Origin: Microbacterium maritypicum
GTDB lineage: Bacteria; Actinomycetota; Actinomycetes; Actinomycetales; Microbacteriaceae
Direction of reading: 5' to 3'
Length of the DNA stretch: 64,000 nucleotides
Assembly: GCF_041529975.1 (NCBI RefSeq)
Contig: NZ_CP168030.1
Span: forward strand, 2,604,001-2,668,000
This document shows, piece by piece, positions 42,047 through 49,366 of the stretch. Within the stretch, counting starts at the first letter, position 1; each line of letters opens with the position of its first letter. The position numbers and the translations under genes are program-made. The notes under the pieces were generated by a model. That model was given only the letters and a program-made list of their open reading frames with translations. It was not told the DNA's origin and did not search any database.

Positions 42047-43081
42047 ATGGGCATCGAATTCGGGCTGGACACCTTCGGCGACATCACGAGGGATGCGGGC
42101 GGAGAGCTCCTCACCGGGGCGCAGACGATCCGCAACATCGTGGCGCAGGCGGAACTCGCCGACACCGTCGGTGTGGACTTCTTCGGCGTGGGGGAGCACC
42201 ACCGCACCGAGTTCGCCGTTTCTGCGCCGGAGATGGTGCTCGCCGCCATCGCCGCGCGCACCGAGCACATCCGACTCGGCACCGCTGTCACCGTGCTGTC
42301 GTCTGACGATCCGGTGCGCGTGTTCGAGCGGTTCTCGACACTCGATGCGCTCTCGAACGGGCGGGCCGAGGTCGTCCTGGGACGCGGCTCCTTCATCGAG
42401 TCCTTCCCGCTGTTCGGCTACGACCTCCGCGACTACGACGCACTGTTCGAGCAGAAGCTCGAACTCTTCGTCGAGCTGCTGAAGGAGGAACCGGTCACCT
42501 GGTCCGGCACGATGCGCGCCTCCCTCGAGAACGCGAACGTGTTCCCGAAGACCGAGAACGGCCTGCGCACCTGGGTCGGCGTCGGCGGCAGCCCGGAATC
42601 GGTCGTGCGGGTCGCGCGCCACGGTCTGGGACTGATGCTGGCGATCATCGGCGGCCCTGCGCACCGGTTCAAGCCGTTCGTCGACCTCTATCACCGTTCG
42701 GTCGCCTCGTTCGGGACGACATCGCACCCGATCTCCGTGCACTCTCCAGGACACATCGGGGAGACCGACGCCGAGGCCTGGGAGGCCGCGTATTCCGGCT
42801 TCGAGGCGATGAACAACACCATCGGACGCGAGCGCGGATGGCCCGCGTACAGTCGCGCGCGATTCCAGAACGATGTCGGACCGGAGGGCGCGATCTACGC
42901 GGGTTCCCCCGATCGCGTCGCGGCGAAGATCGCCGACACAGTCACCACTCTCGGTCTGGGCCGCTTCGACCTGAAATACGCCACCGGTACCCTTTCGCAC
43001 GAGTCGATGATGCGCAGCATCGAGCTCTACGGCACCGAGGTGATCCCGCGGGTCCGCAGGATCCTCGCCGACCGCGACTGA
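42047..43081 (+). CDS. LLM-class flavin-dependent oxidoreductase
   Basis: The 344-residue protein is a luciferase-like monooxygenase-family barrel that uses FMN or F420: IEFGLDTFGD, GVGEHHRTEF, IRLGTAVTVLSSDDPVRVFE and GRAEVVLGRGS are typical. The substrate cannot be told. The ATG has an AGGAAGG Shine-Dalgarno 7 nt upstream and an inverted repeat before that. A flavin reductase gene is not adjacent. Confidence 0.88.
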   Translation: MGIEFGLDTFGDITRDAGGELLTGAQTIRNIVAQAELADTVGVDFFGVGEHHRTEFAVSAPEMVLAAIAARTEHIRLGTAVTVLSSDDPVRVFERFSTLDALSNGRAEVVLGRGSFIESFPLFGYDLRDYDALFEQKLELFVELLKEEPVTWSGTMRASLENANVFPKTENGLRTWVGVGGSPESVVRVARHGLGLMLAIIGGPAHRFKPFVDLYHRSVASFGTTSHPISVHSPGHIGETDAEAWEAAYSGFEAMNNTIGRERGWPAYSRARFQNDVGPEGAIYAGSPDRVAAKIADTVTTLGLGRFDLKYATGTLSHESMMRSIELYGTEVIPRVRRILADRD

Positions 43082-43116
43082 GCGTCATCCGAGGCGGGAC
43101 GGGGTTGGCGCGGCTC

Positions 43117-43122
43117 TACGAT
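43117..43122 (+). promoter_or_regulatory. Putative leaderless -10 for the MFS gene
   Basis: TACGAT ends 7 nt before the ATG at 43130, which favours that start over the ATG at 43121, which overlaps the hexamer. Confidence 0.4.
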
Positions 43123-43129
43123 GAGGAGC

Positions 43130-44482
43130 ATGGCCAACACCGCCCTGCCGAGCCGCGCGTCGCTCGCTGAGCGCCTGGACGTCCTCCCGTTCACGCGTCG
43201 TCACTTCCGCCTGCTGACCGGATCCGGCCTCGGGTGGGCGCTGGATGCGATGGATGTCGGGCTCATCTCGTTCATCCTCGCGGCGCTCACCCAGCAGTGG
43301 GATCTCAGCAAGAGCGATGCCGGCTGGATAGCGTCCATCGGTTTCGTCGGTATGGCCATCGGCGCCACCCTCGGCGGACTCCTCGCCGATCGCTTCGGAC
43401 GACGGCAGGTGTTCGCGCTCACGTTGCTCGTCTACGGCGTCGCGACGGGAGCGAGCGCACTGGTCAGCGGACTCGCTGCGCTTCTCGTCCTGCGGTTCCT
43501 GGTCGGTCTGGGCCTCGGCGCCGAGCTCCCCGTCGCCTCGACCTACGTGAGCGAATTCGCTCCCGCACGGATTCGTGGTCGGTTGATCGTCGTGCTGGAG
43601 GCCTTCTGGGCACTCGGATGGACCGCCGCGGCGGTTATCGGTTTCCTCGTCATCCCGGCCTCCGACGACGGGTGGCGATGGGCCTTCGCGCTCGGCGCGA
43701 TTCCCGCGGTGTACGCGCTCTTCGTCCGGTGGCGGATGCCCGAATCCCCGCGCTGGCTCGCCTCGCGGGGCCGCATCGCGGAAGCGGACCGCATCGTGTC
43801 GGCGTTCGAGGCGGATGCCGGTGTCGTCTCGGCACCGGCCATCCGGAAAGAGCCGCCCTCTCGGGCGATCGCGATCACGGCGCGCGCCCGCCTCGCAACC
43901 CTGTGGAATCCGGAGTTCCGGCTCCGGACGCTGTGCCTGTGGCTGGTCTGGCTCGGGGTCAACTTCGCCTACTACGGCGCGTTCATCTGGATTCCGAGCA
44001 TCCTCGTGGACGCGGGTTTCGACCTCGTCAAGTCCTTCGGCTTCACCCTCATCATCACGCTCGCCCAGCTCCCCGGATATGCCGTCGCCGCCTGGCTGAT
44101 CGAGGTCTGGGGGAGACGTCTGACCCTCTCGGTCTTCCTGGTGGGTTCAGCTGTTTCGGCCGTGATCTTCGGCACGGCCTCCACGGAGGGAGCGATCATC
44201 GGCGCGGGAATGGCGCTGTCCTTCTTCAACCTCGGCGCCTGGGGAGCGCTCTACGCGGTGACGCCCGAGATCTACCCCACGTCTCTGCGGGGGACCGGGG
44301 CGGGATGGGCGGCCGGGATCGGTCGAATCGCCTCGATCGTGGCGCCGCTGTCCGTCCCCGTCATCCTTCTCGCCGGGGGAGCGCCCCTGCTGTTCGCGGT
44401 GTTCGGCGTGTGCTTCCTCGGCGCAGCCGCCGCCGCCTGGGGCTTGGTCGACCGCGGCGGACAGGCTCTCGACGACCGCTGA
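43130..44482 (+). CDS. MFS transporter (sugar/aromatic-acid symporter type)
   Basis: The 450-residue protein has 12 predicted membrane helices and the MFS motifs GGLLADRFGRRQVF between helices 2 and 3, RFLVGLGLGAELPV and the DRxGRR-like EVWGRRLTL between helices 8 and 9. The form resembles the sugar porter and niacin/aromatic acid groups; the substrate is not evident. The start could also be the ATG at 43121. Confidence 0.87.
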   Translation: MANTALPSRASLAERLDVLPFTRRHFRLLTGSGLGWALDAMDVGLISFILAALTQQWDLSKSDAGWIASIGFVGMAIGATLGGLLADRFGRRQVFALTLLVYGVATGASALVSGLAALLVLRFLVGLGLGAELPVASTYVSEFAPARIRGRLIVVLEAFWALGWTAAAVIGFLVIPASDDGWRWAFALGAIPAVYALFVRWRMPESPRWLASRGRIAEADRIVSAFEADAGVVSAPAIRKEPPSRAIAITARARLATLWNPEFRLRTLCLWLVWLGVNFAYYGAFIWIPSILVDAGFDLVKSFGFTLIITLAQLPGYAVAAWLIEVWGRRLTLSVFLVGSAVSAVIFGTASTEGAIIGAGMALSFFNLGAWGALYAVTPEIYPTSLRGTGAGWAAGIGRIASIVAPLSVPVILLAGGAPLLFAVFGVCFLGAAAAAWGLVDRGGQALDDR

Positions 44483-44531
44483 CGACGCGGGCGCACCGCC
44501 GCGAAGCGACCGCCGTGTCGTCGGGCCGCAA

Positions 44532-44537
44532 TAGGCT
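44532..44537 (+). promoter_or_regulatory. Putative leaderless -10 for the SGNH hydrolase gene
   Basis: TAGGCT, 6 nt, then the ATG at 44544. Confidence 0.5.
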
Positions 44538-44543
44538 GGGACG

Positions 44544-45299
44544 ATGGCAGATGTGCGCTTCGTGGCTATCGGCGACTCGTTCACAGAGGGCGTCGGCGAC
44601 GTTCTCCCGAACGGGCAGGAGCGCGGCTGGGCCGATCTCGCGGCGCAGGGGTGGGCGGACGCCGCCGGGCACCCGATCCACTACGCGAATCTCGCCATCC
44701 GCGGCAAGCTGGCCTGGCCGATCGTCGAGCAGCAGCTCGAACCCGCGCTGGCTCTGCGACCCACTCACCTTTCGTTCAACGGCGGTGGCAACGACATGCT
44801 GCGCCCTCGTACCGATGTCGAACACATCGCGGATGCGTTCAGCCGGGTGTTGCGCCGGTGCGACGAGGAGGGCGTGACGATGATCCTCCTCTCCGGCGCG
44901 AACCCCAGCGGGCAGCTTCCGATGGGGTCGCTGGTGCAGCGTAGGGGGGATCTGCTCTCCGAGGCGGTGATACGTCGGATCGAAGAACGTCCCGACGTCA
45001 TCCAAGCGCTCAACTGGCCGGACCGGGAACTCTCCCGGGGCGCGTACTGGGCCGATGATCGTCTGCACATGAACGCGGCCGGACATCACCGCGTGGCCGC
45101 CCGGGTGCTCCACGCGCTGGGCTTCGAGCCTCCGGAGACCTGGTGGGCGCCGAGCGATCGCCTGGGAGCCGGTCCCTCCGGTCTCGCGTACTACCGAGAG
45201 TTCGTCGGTCCGTGGGTGCGGCGTCGTGTGACACGCACGTCATCCGGAGACGGCCGTGCCGCGAAGTATCCCACCTGGGTCGAACGGATTCCCGCGTGA
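44544..45299 (+). CDS. SGNH/GDSL hydrolase
   Basis: The 251-residue protein has the four SGNH blocks: GDSFTEG with the nucleophile serine, a glycine in NLAIRGKL, NGGGNDM, and DDRLHMNAAGHH with the catalytic D and H. These are esterases or lipases acting on acetylated sugars or lipids. There is no signal peptide, so it is likely cytoplasmic. The next gene follows after 28 nt on the same strand. Confidence 0.9.
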   Translation: MADVRFVAIGDSFTEGVGDVLPNGQERGWADLAAQGWADAAGHPIHYANLAIRGKLAWPIVEQQLEPALALRPTHLSFNGGGNDMLRPRTDVEHIADAFSRVLRRCDEEGVTMILLSGANPSGQLPMGSLVQRRGDLLSEAVIRRIEERPDVIQALNWPDRELSRGAYWADDRLHMNAAGHHRVAARVLHALGFEPPETWWAPSDRLGAGPSGLAYYREFVGPWVRRRVTRTSSGDGRAAKYPTWVERIPA

Positions 45300-45327
45300 G
45301 ACCCGCCTGGCTACGGCGGATAGGGCC

Positions 45328-46074
45328 GTGAGCGACCTCGAACTGGCTCGCATCCACGCGGGCGTCGTGACCTTGACCGATGCACGTCGTAAAGAGCATC
45401 GTGTGGTCGAGCTCGAGCCGTTCGAGATCGGGGTCTATCCGGTCACGGAGGAACAGCTCGCCGACGTTCTCGACGTCCCCATGCGCCATCCGCGGCGCCC
45501 CGCATCCGATCTCTCGTGGCTGCGAGCCGTGCACTTCTGCAATGCCGCGTCCGAGTGGGAAGGCCTCGACCGGGTGTACCTGTTCGACGGCGAGGATGTG
45601 AGCTGGGACACCACCGCAGACGGCTACCGCCTGCCGACCGAAGCGGAGTGGGAGTTCGCGTGCCGCGCCGGCTCTGCGGGTCCGCACTACGCGCCCCTCG
45701 CCGACGCCGCGTGGACGAGTGCGGACGGCGTGCCCACTCCGCAGGACGTCGGCGGCAAGCTCCCGAACCTGAACGGTCTCTTCGACACGCTCGGCAATGT
45801 CTGGGAATGGTGCTGGGACCTGCTGGATCCTGCTCGTTACGATGACTATCGCGTGTTCCGTGGCGGAGGGTTCGCCGACGACGCGTGGAGCGTTCGCGCG
45901 TCGGTGCGTCGTGGGGGAGCGCCACGCATGCATCACGAGGACGTGGGTCTCCGGCTTGCGCGGGGAGCCTTCGACATTCCGGGGGAGGCCCAGGGGTGGT
46001 CGGCCCAGGGAGACCGGGAACGAGCCGTGCAGGACGGCCCCTTGCCTTCCGGGTGGACGCCACGCAGGCAGTGA
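45328..46074 (+). CDS. Formylglycine-generating-enzyme (SUMF1)-like protein
   Basis: The 248-residue protein has the FGE-sulfatase fold signature: FEIGVYPVTEEQ, YRLPTEAEWEFACRAG, GNVWEWCWD and VFRGGGFADDAW. The cysteine pair that makes formylglycine in true FGE, expected near the GGGF segment, is missing, so it probably does not modify sulfatases; related proteins serve as lectin-like or other oxidases. No sulfatase gene is near. GTG 45328 is chosen, since upstream residues of the same frame do not match the family. Confidence 0.75.
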   Translation: MSDLELARIHAGVVTLTDARRKEHRVVELEPFEIGVYPVTEEQLADVLDVPMRHPRRPASDLSWLRAVHFCNAASEWEGLDRVYLFDGEDVSWDTTADGYRLPTEAEWEFACRAGSAGPHYAPLADAAWTSADGVPTPQDVGGKLPNLNGLFDTLGNVWEWCWDLLDPARYDDYRVFRGGGFADDAWSVRASVRRGGAPRMHHEDVGLRLARGAFDIPGEAQGWSAQGDRERAVQDGPLPSGWTPRRQ

Positions 46075-46166
46075 GCCGCGCCGCCGGGCGACTTCTGCAG
46101 AGGACGCAACGACGGTGCGGTGATCGCCCGTTTGGTCGGTCGTCCCACGAGTGAAAAGCTGGACGC

Positions 46167-46979
46167 ATGGCATCCGCGTACTCGCTCATCGTCTCTCAGG
46201 GTCGCGTCGCCGACCGTACCGACGGCGCCCTCATCGGTGCTCATCGAGTCGGCGAGGCGGTGTCGTCGTTGCTCGGTCTCGTCCCTCAGATCGTCGGAAC
46301 GCCGACGGCGAGCACGGAAGACGATTGGTCCGTCGCGCTCCCGCAAGCGGAAGAGACACTGACCGGACTGCGCGATGCGCTGCGGAGTGCCCTCAGCGCA
46401 GGAGCGACACCGCTGCTCATCACCAACACCTGCGCGGCGAGTCTCGGCACGCTTCCGACGGTCGCCGAGCACCATCCCGATGCGATGCTGCTGTGGATCG
46501 ACGCGCACGGCGACTTCAACACCCCGGAAACGACGGGGTCCGGTTACCTGGGCGGAATGGTCCTCGCGGCGGCATGCGGGCTGTGGGACAGCGGCCACGG
46601 ATCAGGGCTCGATCCGAGGCAGGTCGTCGTTGTCGGCGGACGCGACATCGACCCGGCCGAGGGCGAGCTGCTCGCCGGCGCGGGCGTGACGGTGCTCGCC
46701 CCCTCCGAGAGCACACCGGAGCGGGTGCTGGAGCTCGTCTCCGGTCGGCCCGTGTGGATCCACGTCGACTGGGACGTGCTCGAACCGGGGTACATCCCGG
46801 CCGCGTACCGCGTCGGAGGTGGTCTGCTGCCGCACCAGATCGCGGCGATCTTCGCCGCTCTGTCATCGGGCTCCGTCCGAGGCGTCGAGCTCGCGGAGTT
46901 CGAAGCAGGCGACACAGAGGTTCCCGAACGCGTGAGCGTCGAGCTGATCGTCGAGACGCTGCAGCACCTGCTCCGCTGA
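46167..46979 (+). CDS. Arginase/ureohydrolase-family protein
   Basis: The 270-residue protein has the metal-binding IDAHGDFNTP (D112, H114, D116) and HVDWDVLEP (variant of the DxDxxDP motif), as in arginase, agmatinase and formimidoylglutamase. The first metal motif GGDH is replaced by NTCAAS, so one Mn ligand is lost; the activity may be changed. The position after the SUMF-like gene gives no pathway. A GNAT remnant lies on the other strand 40 nt downstream. Confidence 0.8.
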   Translation: MASAYSLIVSQGRVADRTDGALIGAHRVGEAVSSLLGLVPQIVGTPTASTEDDWSVALPQAEETLTGLRDALRSALSAGATPLLITNTCAASLGTLPTVAEHHPDAMLLWIDAHGDFNTPETTGSGYLGGMVLAAACGLWDSGHGSGLDPRQVVVVGGRDIDPAEGELLAGAGVTVLAPSESTPERVLELVSGRPVWIHVDWDVLEPGYIPAAYRVGGGLLPHQIAAIFAALSSGSVRGVELAEFEAGDTEVPERVSVELIVETLQHLLR

Positions 46980-47019
46980 GTCCCCAGCACGACGCCACCC
47001 CCGCCGGCGAGTCAGCCCT

Positions 47020-47124
47020 GCCCTGCGTCATCTGCGTCACCATGTAACGCTTCGGATCATCCGGCACGGCGAAGCCGTACGGGGCGTAGAGCCCGCGTGC
47101 GGTGGACGTCGTGAGAAACGGCGC
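47020..47124 (-). pseudogene. GNAT acetyltransferase C-terminal remnant
   Basis: Directly after the stop of the MFS gene, and in its frame on the minus strand, 35 codons read like the end of a GNAT enzyme: FLTTSTARGLYAPYGFAV followed by PDDPKRYM, the usual acetyl-CoA-domain finish. There is no start codon or N-terminal part, and no stop in the normal place. This looks like the remains of a gene lost by deletion. Confidence 0.55.
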
Positions 47125-48450
47125 TCAGCGACGACGCTCAGGGTCGAGGCCCATCCGGATCCGCGTCCGCTTGCGCTCGACGAGGATGAAGGTCGTACCG
47201 ATGATCCAGAGGGGGATCGGCATGAGGAAGGCGAGGCGGAACGCCTCGAGCGTGTATGTCTCGGGCGTACCCGCGCCCTGAAGGTCGAGAGCGAGTCCGA
47301 TCAGGAAGATCGCGATGAGAGCGGCGATGAACCCGCCGGCGTTGGTGACGCCGGTGGCGGTGCTCAACCGATGGCTCGGGTTGTGGGTGCGGGCATGATC
47401 GAACGCGATCATGGACGCGGGCCCACCGGTTGCCAGCGCGACGGCGAGAACGTAGAGCAGCCAGATGGGAGCGGTGTCGGGCAGCGCGATGACAGCGATC
47501 CAGGCGGCCATCTGCACACCGACCGCGGGAAGCACGAGCGCGAGCGAGCGGTGATTGGGCAATCGACGGGAGAGATCTCCGATGATGGGCCCGAGAAGCA
47601 TGCCGGAAACGACATATACAGAGATGATCCCCGCAGCATGTGCGGCATCGAGGCCTTCGGCCGCTGTGAGGAACGGCATTCCCCACAGCAGGACGAACGC
47701 GGTACCCGCGAACGGCGTGGTGAAATGCGACCAGAAGGCGAGGCGGGTTCCCGGGTGAGCCCACGCCGCGCGGATGCCGACGCCCGTGTCGATCGCGGAG
47801 GTGACGACGCGGATCACGCCCGTGTCGGTGTTCACGGTGACGTCGGCGCCGCGCTCGGCCGGGTGATTGCGGATGACGAGCGCCACGAGGATCGTGAACA
47901 GCACTCCGAGCCCGGCGATGCTGCCGAACGTGATGCTCCACGTCGTCGCATGCAGCAGTGCAGCGAGGGGGACCAGGGCGATCAGCTGACCGGTCTGCCC
48001 GATGATCCCGGTGAACTGCACCATGATCGGACCCCGCTGCGCGGGAAACCAGGTCGCGACGAGTCGTAGCACCGCAGGGAAGATGGCCGCGTCGCCGGCA
48101 CCGAGCAGAACCCGCGCGAAGATCGCGATACCGATGCTGGGGGAGAGGGCCATGGTGAGCTGCCCCGCCGCCATCAGAAGCATGCCGATCGTCATGATCG
48201 GGCGAGAACCGAAGCGGTCGAGCAGGACCCCGATCGGAATCTGCATCCCTCCGTAGACCGCGAGCTGCACGACGGCGAACAGTGCGAGTGTCGACGCATC
48301 CGCGTCGAAGCGGTCAGCGGCCTCCACTCCGACGGCACCGAGCGACGTGCGGTTCGTGATGGAAAGCACATAGGCCGCGACACCGACGGACCAGATGATC
48401 CATGCGCGAACTCCTGGTGTGGACACGGGGGAGTGGGGGACCTGCGGCAC
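47125..48450 (-). CDS. MFS transporter
   Basis: The 441-residue protein has 12 predicted helices. Its DRFGSRP motif between helices 2 and 3 is the MFS signature, and LLGAGDAAIFPAVLRL is like helix 4 of the anion/cation symporter group. The C-terminal tail is basic. The substrate is unknown. The start is GTG at 48450, 6 nt after a TAGCGT hexamer on the minus strand. Confidence 0.87.
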   Translation of the reverse strand: MPQVPHSPVSTPGVRAWIIWSVGVAAYVLSITNRTSLGAVGVEAADRFDADASTLALFAVVQLAVYGGMQIPIGVLLDRFGSRPIMTIGMLLMAAGQLTMALSPSIGIAIFARVLLGAGDAAIFPAVLRLVATWFPAQRGPIMVQFTGIIGQTGQLIALVPLAALLHATTWSITFGSIAGLGVLFTILVALVIRNHPAERGADVTVNTDTGVIRVVTSAIDTGVGIRAAWAHPGTRLAFWSHFTTPFAGTAFVLLWGMPFLTAAEGLDAAHAAGIISVYVVSGMLLGPIIGDLSRRLPNHRSLALVLPAVGVQMAAWIAVIALPDTAPIWLLYVLAVALATGGPASMIAFDHARTHNPSHRLSTATGVTNAGGFIAALIAIFLIGLALDLQGAGTPETYTLEAFRLAFLMPIPLWIIGTTFILVERKRTRIRMGLDPERRR

Positions 48451-48456
48451 GTATCA

Positions 48457-48462
48457 ACGCTA
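48457..48462 (-). promoter_or_regulatory. Putative leaderless -10 for the minus-strand MFS gene
   Basis: ACGCTA on the plus strand reads TAGCGT on the minus strand, 6 nt before the GTG at 48450. It faces a similar element for the VOC gene. Confidence 0.45.
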
Positions 48463-48511
48463 CTCCTGCGACGGCGGCGCCCCGTCCGTGGTCGATGTCG
48501 GAGGTGGCGAC

Positions 48512-48517
48512 TAGCGT
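48512..48517 (+). promoter_or_regulatory. Putative leaderless -10 for the VOC gene
   Basis: TAGCGT followed by 6 nt and the ATG at 48524. Confidence 0.5.
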
Positions 48518-48523
48518 GACGCC

Positions 48524-48892
48524 ATGACCAGTTCACCGCTGCACCACTCACTCGACTACGTCGAACTCGTCGTCACGGATCTCGAAGCATCGAAGCGGTT
48601 CTTCGCCGAGGCGTTCGCGTGGAGCTTCACCGACTACGGGCCGGGCTATGCCGGCATCATGTCGCCGCGAGGTGACGGCAGCGAGGTCGGTGGGCTCCTG
48701 CTCGCCGACGAGCCGCGTCCGGCCGGAGGCCCGCTGGTACTGCTCTACTCGGACGACCTCGACGCGACGATGAGCGGCATCATCGCCGCCGGTGGCACGA
48801 TTCTGCAAGACCCGTACGCGTTCCCCGGCGGAAGACGCCTGCACTTCTCCGACCCCAGCGGCAACGAGCTCGGCGTCTGGTCCGCGCAGTAG
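48524..48892 (+). CDS. VOC (glyoxalase/bleomycin-resistance) family protein
   Basis: The 122-residue protein has the two beta-alpha-beta-beta-beta modules of the vicinal oxygen chelate fold: LDYVELVVTDLEASKRFFAEAF and LVLLYSDDLDATMSGIIAAGGTI, ending in GGRRLHFSDPSGNELGVW. The family includes dioxygenases, glyoxalases and antibiotic-binding proteins; the role is not evident. It is divergent from the MFS transporter by 73 nt. Confidence 0.85.
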   Translation: MTSSPLHHSLDYVELVVTDLEASKRFFAEAFAWSFTDYGPGYAGIMSPRGDGSEVGGLLLADEPRPAGGPLVLLYSDDLDATMSGIIAAGGTILQDPYAFPGGRRLHFSDPSGNELGVWSAQ

Positions 48893-48939
48893 ATTCACGT
48901 CCCGCTCAGGGGGGATGCCTCTACCGCGAATCAGAGGAG

Positions 48940-48956
48940 CGCTGGCTGAGCCAGCG
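48940..48956 (+). terminator. Short hairpin after the VOC gene
   Basis: CGCTGGC, loop TGA, GCCAGCG; a 7-bp perfect stem 47 nt after the VOC stop, without a T-tract. Confidence 0.4.
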
Positions 48957-48980
48957 GTGGTCATCCTGACGCCATCTGAC

Positions 48981-48994
48981 ATAATGTACATTAT
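48981..48994. promoter_or_regulatory. Perfect AT-rich palindrome
   Basis: ATAATGTACATTAT is a perfect 14-nt palindrome in a very GC-rich genome, as expected of an operator for a dimeric repressor. No adjacent regulator gene identifies its protein. Confidence 0.45.
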
Positions 48995-49366
48995 CGGCTA
49001 TAGATCAACCGAGACCGTGCTCCAGGAGATCGAGCGCCGATGGCGCAGGAAGACCTCACGAGGCTCAGCCGACACGCGCCGCCGAGTTCAGGCCACACGC
49101 AACTCCCGCATCCGATCGCCCCGGAGACGGAACCCGGTATCGGCGTCGACTTCTCGACTTCGCAGTTACCTTGTCGCGAGCGACGCAAGCTTTCCCGCGG
49201 ATTGCTCGCATTCCCACACGTAACACGCCCGCGCCCCATGCCAGCCCCACGCACTCGCCGAGTATGTCCTCGCGCGCGGCATCAACGCCGTCATGTGTAA
49301 GATGTTACGCGATACGGTATTGGTGACGGCGACAGATCAGCTGATCCCCTCGAGCGAAGGACGCCG

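Larger units (their letters stand above)
48893..49366. other. Gene-poor 474-nt stretch with palindromes
   Basis: No convincing gene is seen: the open frames have poor codon use and no RBS. It holds a hairpin CGCTGGC-TGA-GCCAGCG (48940-48956), a perfect 14-nt palindrome ATAATGTACATTAT (48981-48994) and an inverted repeat GTAA-GATG-TTAC (49297-49308). The AT-rich islands stand out from the surroundings. It probably holds promoters of the downstream surface-protein gene and perhaps decayed sequence. Confidence 0.6.

Noticed and set aside
45321..45327. TAGGGC as a leaderless -10 for the SUMF1-like gene
   Set aside because: It lacks the final T of TANNNT and is only 1 nt from the GTG; the gene is more likely co-transcribed with the SGNH hydrolase.
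48792..49223. Open frame through the VOC end into the gene-poor stretch
   Set aside because: It begins inside the VOC gene in another frame, and its product is low-complexity R/S-rich with no RBS; not reported as a gene.
49040..49300. 86-codon frame starting at ATG 49040
   Set aside because: No Shine-Dalgarno, proline/arginine-rich product without predicted structure, no recognised relative.
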